This document shows, one piece after another, positions 59,288-64,000 of a stretch of DNA of 64,000 nt (the first letter of the stretch is position 1; each line of letters starts with the position of its first letter). The translations under genes were made by a program, and so were the position numbers. The stretch spans positions 1 through 64,000 of the forward strand of contig JANXCH010000007.1 of assembly GCA_025060295.1 (NCBI GenBank), in the 5' to 3' direction. The DNA comes from Dehalococcoidia bacterium (lineage in GTDB: Bacteria > Chloroflexota > Dehalococcoidia > Lucifugimonadales > HRBIN23). The notes under the pieces are model-generated. The model was not told the origin of the DNA. It ran no database searches and saw nothing but the letters and a program-made list of their open reading frames with translations.

Positions 59288-60192
59288 CGTTTACCTGCGT
59301 CGGGCCCACACTCCATCCTTCGGGGCAGGGAGGTGCCTCCCTGCCCCGTGCTTTTTTCCGACGGACGCCCCGTCCGCATGGCCACCCACTCCCCCTCCCG
59401 ACGCACCTGGGGCGGAGGGAAACCCACACCTCCCAGGGCGTGTGCCACCTCCTCCTGCTGCTCCTGGAGGATGCCGCTGGCCAGGAGCCAGCCCCCAGGA
59501 TACAGCGCCTCCCACAGGGCAGCAGCCAAACGGCACACCACCTTGGCAGAGATGTTGGCCACAATGCCGTGGAACTGCCCCCCCTCACGCCACGGCAGGC
59601 TCCCCCTCTGCACCCGCACGCAACCCGACAGACCATTGAGGCGCACATTGGCCCGCGCCGCACGCACCGCCATCGCATCAATATCCAAACCCACTACCCG
59701 CTCCGCCCCCAGCAGACCCGCCGCAATGGCGAGAATCCCCGAGCCCGTCCCCAAGTCCAGAATGCGCCGGCCAGCGACGGGCAACTCCTGCATCCACGCC
59801 AGGCAGAGACGGGTAGTGGGGTGGTGGCCTGTGCCAAAGGCCAAGCCGGGCTCCAAGCTCAGCACCAAGTCGCCCGGCTGGGGGGTATGGGTTTCCCACA
59901 CAGGGCGCACCACGATCCGCCCCACCCGCACAATTTGGAACCCCTCCTTCCACACTTTCTCCCACTGGGCCTGCTCCACCAGACGCTCCGCCAAAGGGGG
60001 CAGGGGTGTAATAAGGGAGAGGAGGCGCCATGCAGTATCCAGACGGGCGCGCCGTCGGGGGAGGGTCCTATCGGCAGGGAGGTAGGCACGGAGGGTGAGG
60101 GGGGCGTGAGGCGGGGGGGACTCCCCCTCATCGGGGTTCCAGCCCCCCTCCTGCTCCACGCAGGTGCGGGCGCCCACTCGCCCGAAAGCCAC
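59284..60192 (-). CDS. prmA: Ribosomal protein L11 methyltransferase PrmA
   Basis: A methyltransferase with the SAM motif [40 protein letters not shown], the PrmA pre-motif [23 protein letters not shown] and [13 protein letters not shown]. It trimethylates ribosomal protein L11. The first canonical codon (GTG 60192) gives 302 residues, but WVEFSLTVSPELVDPLL, the usual PrmA N-terminus, is encoded upstream of it. The only matching start is an ATT at 60255, with GAGAGGAAAGG ahead, 16 bases after acpP. The true protein is probably 323 residues. The last 25 residues ([19 protein letters not shown]) cover the rny terminator. Confidence 0.93.
   Translation of the reverse strand: MAFGRVGARTCVEQEGGWNPDEGESPPPHAPLTLRAYLPADRTLPRRRARLDTAWRLLSLITPLPPLAERLVEQAQWEKVWKEGFQIVRVGRIVVRPVWETHTPQPGDLVLSLEPGLAFGTGHHPTTRLCLAWMQELPVAGRRILDLGTGSGILAIAAGLLGAERVVGLDIDAMAVRAARANVRLNGLSGCVRVQRGSLPWREGGQFHGIVANISAKVVCRLAAALWEALYPGGWLLASGILQEQQEEVAHALGGVGFPPPQVRREGEWVAMRTGRPSEKSTGQGGTSLPRRMECGPDAGKR
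59321..59357 (+). terminator. Terminator of rny, inside prmA coding sequence
   Basis: CGGGGCAGGGAGG, TG, CCTCCCTGCCCCG (13 pairs) then TGCTTTTTT. A strong intrinsic terminator, 33 bases after the rny stop. The same bases encode part of the PrmA tail on the other strand. Confidence 0.9.
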
Positions 60193-60271
60193 AAGCAGAG
60201 GGTCTACCAGTTCAGGAGAAACAGTCAGGGAGAACTCTACCCACCGGCGGGGAATGGGCGCGCCTTTCCTC

Positions 60272-60535
60272 TCAGGGGGTATCCTTGATGCCCTTAGCCT
60301 TCAGGAAGTTCACCGCATCCTGGACGGTGATAATCTTCTCCGCCTCCTGGTCGGAGATCTCTATCTTCTGTCCGTCCTTGCTGAACTCCTCCTCCATAGC
60401 CATAATCAGTTCCACCAGGTCTAGGGAGTCGGCCTTCAAATCATCCCGGAAAGAGGCTTCGGGGCGCACCTGGGCCTCGTCCACGCCCAGGCGGTCTACC
60501 ACGATTTGCTTCACACGGGTGTAGACATCGGGCAT
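60272..60535 (-). CDS. acpP: Acyl carrier protein
   Basis: An 87-residue ACP with the phosphopantetheine serine at residue 37 ([19 protein letters not shown]), an acidic helix II, and [32 protein letters not shown]. It carries growing fatty-acyl chains. ATG 60535 has GGAGGTGA six bases upstream; a GTG at 60541 is closer to the site and less likely. It lies between nusB and prmA in a leftward operon with fabD. Confidence 0.95.
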   Translation of the reverse strand: MPDVYTRVKQIVVDRLGVDEAQVRPEASFRDDLKADSLDLVELIMAMEEEFSKDGQKIEISDQEAEKIITVQDAVNFLKAKGIKDTP

Positions 60536-60608
60536 GGGCACTCACCTCCGTGCGTCGTATCTGTGGTCAAGCCTCGGGTATATGCGGAATGGCCGGTGCA
60601 CGCCTCTG

Positions 60609-61094
60609 CTACGAGGATGAGGTGAGGCGCTGGGAGGCCTCTACCACGCATCCCAGTACCCCATTGACAAAGCGGGGGGAACTATCGCCCCCATAGACCT
60701 TAGCCAGCTCCACCGCCTCATTGATGACCACTTTGGGCGGGGTTTGCATGTCTGCGGTGAGTTCATAAATCGCCAGGCGCAAAAGGTTACGGTCCACAGT
60801 GGCCAATTGGGGCACGGGCCAGGCAGGAGCACACCGCTGAATGGTCTGGTCAATGCTGGGGAGGTGCTCCAGAGTGCCCAGCAAGAGCCTCTGGGCGAAG
60901 GCGACCCCCTCCGGGGCCAGACCTGCCTCCCGGGCGATCCAATCCAGGGCCTTGTGGGGGTCGTGGCGGGCCAAGTCCACCTCACACAGGGCCAGGAAGG
61001 CCACGGCGCGGGCCCGGCGGCGCAGGGAGAACCCCTCGCACCCCAAACCCTCTTCTTCTATCTCCTGGTCCGGCTCTTGGGAGATTACCACCAC
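60609..61094 (-). CDS. nusB: Transcription antitermination factor NusB
   Basis: A 161-residue helical protein: RRRARAVAFLALCEVDLARHDPHKALDWIAR, ATVDRNLLRLAIYELTADMQTPPKVVINEAVELAKVYGGDSSPRFVNGVLGCV. NusB binds the boxA RNA with NusE to help rRNA transcription. The N-terminus is about 20 residues longer than most NusB. GTG start, overlapping the end of fabD by ten bases. Confidence 0.95.
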   Translation of the reverse strand: MVVISQEPDQEIEEEGLGCEGFSLRRRARAVAFLALCEVDLARHDPHKALDWIAREAGLAPEGVAFAQRLLLGTLEHLPSIDQTIQRCAPAWPVPQLATVDRNLLRLAIYELTADMQTPPKVVINEAVELAKVYGGDSSPRFVNGVLGCVVEASQRLTSSS

Positions 61095-62038
61095 GGGGCC
61101 GTTACTCCTGCCAGACTCCGAGCATCGGCGATGGGGAGCAGGCGCACCTCACGGGACATCTGGCGGAGCATGCCACTCAGCACCCTCCCCGGCCCCAACT
61201 CCACAAAGGTCTTGATGCCACGGGAGAGGAGGAACTGCATGGAGTGCTTCCAGCGCACGGGGGCGCACAGTTGCTCCACCAGTTCCTGGCGCACCTCCTG
61301 GGCGGTGGTGATGGGGCGGGCCGAGGCGTTGGCCACAATGGGCACCTGGGGGTCGCGGATGGGAACCTGGGCCAAAGCTTGCGCCAACCCCTCCCGCGCG
61401 CTAGCCATCAAAGTGGTATGGAAAGCCCCAGCCACCTGCAAGGGCACCAAGCGGCGAGCACCCCGCAGGGCGCACAGGTCGGCCGCACGGGCCACCGCCA
61501 AATGATCGCCCGCGATGACGATCTGCTCCTCGGTGTTGACGGTGGAGATCTGGGCACCCGTCTCCCGGCAGACCTCCTCCACCGTCATTTCATCCAGCCC
61601 CAGCACCACCACCATTGTGCCGGGGCAGCGCTCGGAGGCCTCCTGCATCAGGCGCCCCCGCAGGCGCACCAGGCGCACGGCGTCCTCCACCGTCAGGGAG
61701 CGGGCAGCCACCAGGGCGGTGTATTCGCCGAGGCTGTGGCCGGCGGCGTAGGCGGGTGGGGGCAGGGCCCCCTTGCCCACCACCTCCTCCAGGGCCGCCA
61801 GGCAGGCCAGGCTGGCCACCAGGATGGCAGGCTGGGCATTGTCGGTGCGGGTGAGATCGGCCTGGGGGCCTTCAAACATCAGACGGGAAAGGGGAAATCC
61901 CAGGGCCTCATCGGCCTGCTGGAACAGCGCGCGCGCCGCAGGCGAGGCCTCGGCCAGGTCCCGCCCCATGCCCACAAACTGCGTCCCCTGCCCGGGGAAG
62001 AGGAAAGCAAACGGTGCTGGCGTTAGCCCTTGGCTCAC
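61085..62038 (-). CDS. fabD: Malonyl-CoA:ACP transacylase FabD
   Basis: A 317-residue transacylase: FAFLFPGQGTQFVGMGRDLAE, the nucleophile Ser102 in GHSLGEY, IVIAGDHLAVARAADL, and the catalytic His in VAGAFHTTLM. It loads malonate onto ACP, encoded two genes downstream. The GTG start has a GGAGG 12 bases upstream, a little far. Located between rpmF and nusB in the operon. Confidence 0.96.
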   Translation of the reverse strand: MSQGLTPAPFAFLFPGQGTQFVGMGRDLAEASPAARALFQQADEALGFPLSRLMFEGPQADLTRTDNAQPAILVASLACLAALEEVVGKGALPPPAYAAGHSLGEYTALVAARSLTVEDAVRLVRLRGRLMQEASERCPGTMVVVLGLDEMTVEEVCRETGAQISTVNTEEQIVIAGDHLAVARAADLCALRGARRLVPLQVAGAFHTTLMASAREGLAQALAQVPIRDPQVPIVANASARPITTAQEVRQELVEQLCAPVRWKHSMQFLLSRGIKTFVELGPGRVLSGMLRQMSREVRLLPIADARSLAGVTAPWW

Positions 62039-62090
62039 GGCTTCTGTTGCCTCCGGGTATCAGGTATTGGGATGGGAGCGCCACCCTTGC

Positions 62091-62279
62091 CTACTGCTGG
62101 TGCTCCCCCTGCAACACCTTCCGTCCCTTGTAGGTGCCGCAGAAGGGGCAGACATGATGGGCCAGGCGTGGACGCCGGCACTGAGGACAAGGGACAACCG
62201 CCATCGCACGGAAGCGGTAATGGGCAGCCCGCTTGCGCTGCTTAGATTTGGAGAGTTGTTTTTTCGGAAGAGGGGGCAT
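62091..62279 (-). CDS. rpmF: 50S ribosomal protein L32
   Basis: A 62-residue L32: MPPLPKKQLSKSKQRKRAAHY, then a zinc finger CPQC...CPFC and GTYKGRKVL. The zinc-binding form of L32. It follows the YceD gene by eight bases, the common yceD-rpmF arrangement. ATG with AAGGAG four bases upstream. Confidence 0.97.
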   Translation of the reverse strand: MPPLPKKQLSKSKQRKRAAHYRFRAMAVVPCPQCRRPRLAHHVCPFCGTYKGRKVLQGEHQQ

Positions 62280-62287
62280 AGCACTCC

Positions 62288-62833
62288 TTAGGGTTTGTCT
62301 GCCGCATCGGGTGGCAGGAGACGCCGAAGGGCCTCCCACCGGGGGTCAGAGACGGGGGCTGGGCAGGTGCAGGGGCCACTGTTCAAATCCGCCCCACAGG
62401 TGGGGCACAGGCCTCGGCAGTCGGCGCGGCAGAGGGGCTTCATCGGGATGCTCACCAAAGCATATTGGCGCATCACCTCGGTCAGGTCCAGGAGGTGATG
62501 GGCATCGATAGTGAAGGACTCCTGTTCCGGAGGAGGGAGGGGCAAACGGGCGCCCGTATGCACATCCACCGTTGGGAAAAACTCTTCGTCAAAAGTGAAC
62601 TGCAAACGCTGGGAAAACTCGGCCAAGCATCGGCTGCAGGTGGATGCCACCGCCGTATCCACACGGGCCTGCACCCAGATGCCCTTCTCCGTGCGGGTGA
62701 AGCGCACCCAACTGTGGAAAGGGGCCACCAAAAGGTCATCCAGGCGCACCTGCTCTTCGTCCAGGGTATAAACCCGCGCCGACCCCACCGGCTCCTTCAA
62801 CAGGGTTGCCACATTGAACTGCATGCCCACCAT
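62288..62833 (-). CDS. yceD: DUF177/YceD family protein
   Basis: A 181-residue YceD protein: VAPFHSWVRFTRTEKGIWVQARVDTAVASTCSRCLAEFSQRLQFTFDEEF, a CRADCRGLCPTCGADLNSGPC cysteine cluster and a final DPRWEALRRLLP. It is needed for normal 23S rRNA levels in several bacteria and sits before rpmF. First gene of a six-gene operon. ATG 62833; an ATG at 62824 is also possible. Confidence 0.92.
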   Translation of the reverse strand: MVGMQFNVATLLKEPVGSARVYTLDEEQVRLDDLLVAPFHSWVRFTRTEKGIWVQARVDTAVASTCSRCLAEFSQRLQFTFDEEFFPTVDVHTGARLPLPPPEQESFTIDAHHLLDLTEVMRQYALVSIPMKPLCRADCRGLCPTCGADLNSGPCTCPAPVSDPRWEALRRLLPPDAADKP

Positions 62834-62873
62834 CCCCCGGGGGGCCGCTCCCGCCCCCCGCCCACAGGCACCT

Positions 62874-62903
62874 ATGGTAACCCACCTCGGGGAATTGTGT
62901 CAA
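62874..62903 (-). promoter_or_regulatory. Promoter of the yceD-rpmF-fabD-nusB-acpP-prmA operon
   Basis: On the minus strand TTGACA, 18 bases, TACCAT, about 40 bases before the yceD ATG. Confidence 0.75.
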
Positions 62904-62933
62904 GGGGCACAAATCCCCCCTCCCACGCCCCTG

Positions 62934-62962
62934 TGCACACCCTCCCCCCCATTGGCTATAAT
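62934..62962 (+). promoter_or_regulatory. Promoter of UPF0173 hydrolase gene
   Basis: TGCACA, 17 bases, perfect TATAAT, 38 bases before the GTG start. Confidence 0.7.
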
Positions 62963-62999
62963 AGGAACGCCACAAGCCTCTACCCTGAGGAGGTGCTCT

Positions 63000-63680
63000 G
63001 TGCCCAGCACCGTCTCCATTGACGGCGTAGAGTTCACCCGCTATGTGCAAGCCACCTTCAAAATCAAGAGCAACCGCCTGACCATCTGGGTGGACCCCCA
63101 CCGCGTCGGCGAGAAGGAGGTGGGGGCCGATAAGGCTGACCTGATCCTCATCACCCACCCCCATTTTGACCACCTGGATCCCGCCTCCATCAAGGCATGC
63201 GCCAAGAAGGAGACGGTCATCGTTACCAACCCCGTGGTGGCCGGCCACCTCCCCGAGGATGTCAAGAACACCTGGAAGGTGGTGGCCATCAAGGCTGGCC
63301 AGTCCACCGACCAGAAGGGGAGCCACATCAAGGCCTTCCCTGGCTATAACCAGTACCACCCCAAGGAGCAAGGCTTCAACACCATGTTCCTGTTCACCAT
63401 TGGAGGGAAGATCGTCCTCCACTGCGGGGATACCAATAAGGTGGACGAGATGGGGCAGTTGGGCCCGGTGGATATCGCCCTGGTGCCCATCGGGGGCACC
63501 TATACCTGTGATGAAACGGAAGCGGCCGCCGCCGTCAACGACCTCATCAAGCCCAAGGTGGCCATCCCCATGCACTATGGGTATGCCACAGGGGGCGACC
63601 CGCACAAGTTCAAGAGCCTGGTGAAAGGGGCACGAGTGGAAATCCTGGACCCCGTGCTCCCTGTGCGCTTCCAGGGGTAG
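63000..63680 (+). CDS. UPF0173 metal-dependent hydrolase (MBL fold)
   Basis: A 226-residue metallo-beta-lactamase-fold protein with the motif THPHFDHLDP, VLHCGDTNKVDEMGQLGPVDIALVPIGGTYTCDETEAAAAVNDLIKPKVAIPMHYGY. UPF0173 proteins are close to YtkL-type hydrolases whose substrate is unclear. GTG start with GAGGAGG six bases upstream and its own promoter. The second MBL gene starts two bases after the stop. Confidence 0.93.
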   Translation: MPSTVSIDGVEFTRYVQATFKIKSNRLTIWVDPHRVGEKEVGADKADLILITHPHFDHLDPASIKACAKKETVIVTNPVVAGHLPEDVKNTWKVVAIKAGQSTDQKGSHIKAFPGYNQYHPKEQGFNTMFLFTIGGKIVLHCGDTNKVDEMGQLGPVDIALVPIGGTYTCDETEAAAAVNDLIKPKVAIPMHYGYATGGDPHKFKSLVKGARVEILDPVLPVRFQG

Positions 63681-63682
63681 GT

Positions 63683-64000
63683 GTGGAGACGATACACCAG
63701 GACGATACAGCGCTCCTCCTGCGGGTAGTGTGCGGGCGCTACAGCAACAACGCCTACATCCTGGCCTGTCGTGCCACGGGGGAGGGTCTGCTTATTGACG
63801 CCCCAGAGGAACCTCACAAGGTGCTGGACGCCCTCGGGGGCATCCCAGTGCGCACCATCCTGCTTACCCACCGCCATCCCGACCACTGGGCAGGCCTGGC
63901 TACCCTCAAGAGCGCCCTTGGGGTGCCTGTAGCCATCGGCTCCGCCGATGCGGAGGGCCTCCCCTTCCCTCCTGACATCCTCATCGCCGATGGACAGGTT
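63683..64000 (+). CDS. MBL-fold hydrolase, cut by the window edge
   Basis: From GTG 63683 the frame stays open to the edge: 106 codons. It encodes VVCGRYSNNAYILACRATGE, LLIDAPEEPHKVLDAL, and THRHPDHWAGLATLKSALG, the HxHxDH metal motif of the glyoxalase II-like MBL family. It is expressed with the UPF0173 gene upstream. The C-terminus and hence the subfamily are outside the window. Confidence 0.85.
   Translation, partial: METIHQDDTALLLRVVCGRYSNNAYILACRATGEGLLIDAPEEPHKVLDALGGIPVRTILLTHRHPDHWAGLATLKSALGVPVAIGSADAEGLPFPPDILIADGQV

Noticed and set aside
59104-60288. 394-codon plus-strand frame after rny
   Set aside because: It is antisense to prmA and has no motif; the rny terminator lies inside it.
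1-64000. tRNA genes, insertion sequences, phage genes
   Set aside because: No T-loop/acceptor pattern, transposase, integrase or phage structural gene was recognised in either strand by reading. A tRNA scan would be needed to be certain.

Overview
The window is GC-rich, almost fully coding chromosomal DNA from a bacterium. The best guess is a Chloroflexota lineage, probably Dehalococcoidia/SAR202-like. The clues are a stand-alone 5S rRNA gene, F420-type enzymes (an LLM-class flavin/F420 oxidoreductase and an F420:NADP oxidoreductase), several CaiB/BaiF CoA-transferases, TRAP transporters, an RNase Y, and an eRF1-like protein with a zinc ribbon. This placement is an inference from gene content. 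No 16S rRNA, tRNA or CRISPR array was seen.

Layout. 1-9145: a minus-strand FtsX-type ABC exporter operon (two giant permeases, two ATPases), followed by a DUF433/DUF5615 toxin-antitoxin-like pair wedged next to a broken copy of the ATPase 3' end. 9240-12877: an FAD oxidoreductase, a CoA-transferase, and a Zur-like repressor with a ZIP metal transporter under a textbook promoter and a palindromic operator. 13142-18163: a variant A-type Fe-S protein, a two-subunit sulfopyruvate/phosphonopyruvate-type decarboxylase, a dUTPase-like protein, an aldehyde dehydrogenase and a ferredoxin-NADP reductase-like protein. 18190-26078: FtsH, a glycosyltransferase, a four-gene acyl-CoA catabolic operon (LLM oxidoreductase, two enoyl-CoA hydratases, a UroD-family protein), a 22-residue CxxC peptide gene and an aminotransferase.

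26208-35496: purF, a DUF192 / Pro-Thr repeat / lamin-tail lipoprotein, trpF and trpB with decayed gene remnants between them, a B-box membrane protein, and a complete TRAP transporter (dctPQM). 35545-38326: a 5S rRNA with its own promoter, divergent from a nickel-pincer cofactor cluster (larE, an unknown gene, larC). 38367-43592: radA leading into three glycan/membrane genes. 43679-54345: a PQQ-type sugar dehydrogenase, a tandem-fused CoA-transferase, an F420:NADP reductase, a bacterial eRF1-like protein, a DksA/TraR zinc-finger protein, a TPR protein, a response regulator, a PPOX protein and a two-gene acyl-CoA synthetase (NDP-forming).

54413-56268: a TPP riboswitch with thiG-thiE-thiS. 56311-59287: an orphan TRAP binding protein and rny. 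59284-62833: a housekeeping operon read leftward, yceD-rpmF-fabD-nusB-acpP-prmA. 63000-64000: two metallo-beta-lactamase-fold proteins, the second cut by the window edge.

Promoters close to TTGACA-17/18-TATAAT are easy to find. At least two genes (trpB, radA) have -10 boxes so near the start codon that leaderless or nearly leaderless mRNAs are likely. The most distinctive content is the three-cysteine LarE with an unknown larE/larC partner, the DUF192-PT-lamin-tail lipoprotein, a RadA with an extra C-terminal domain, the tandem CoA-transferase fusion, a probable non-canonical prmA start, and several decayed toxin or enzyme fragments.
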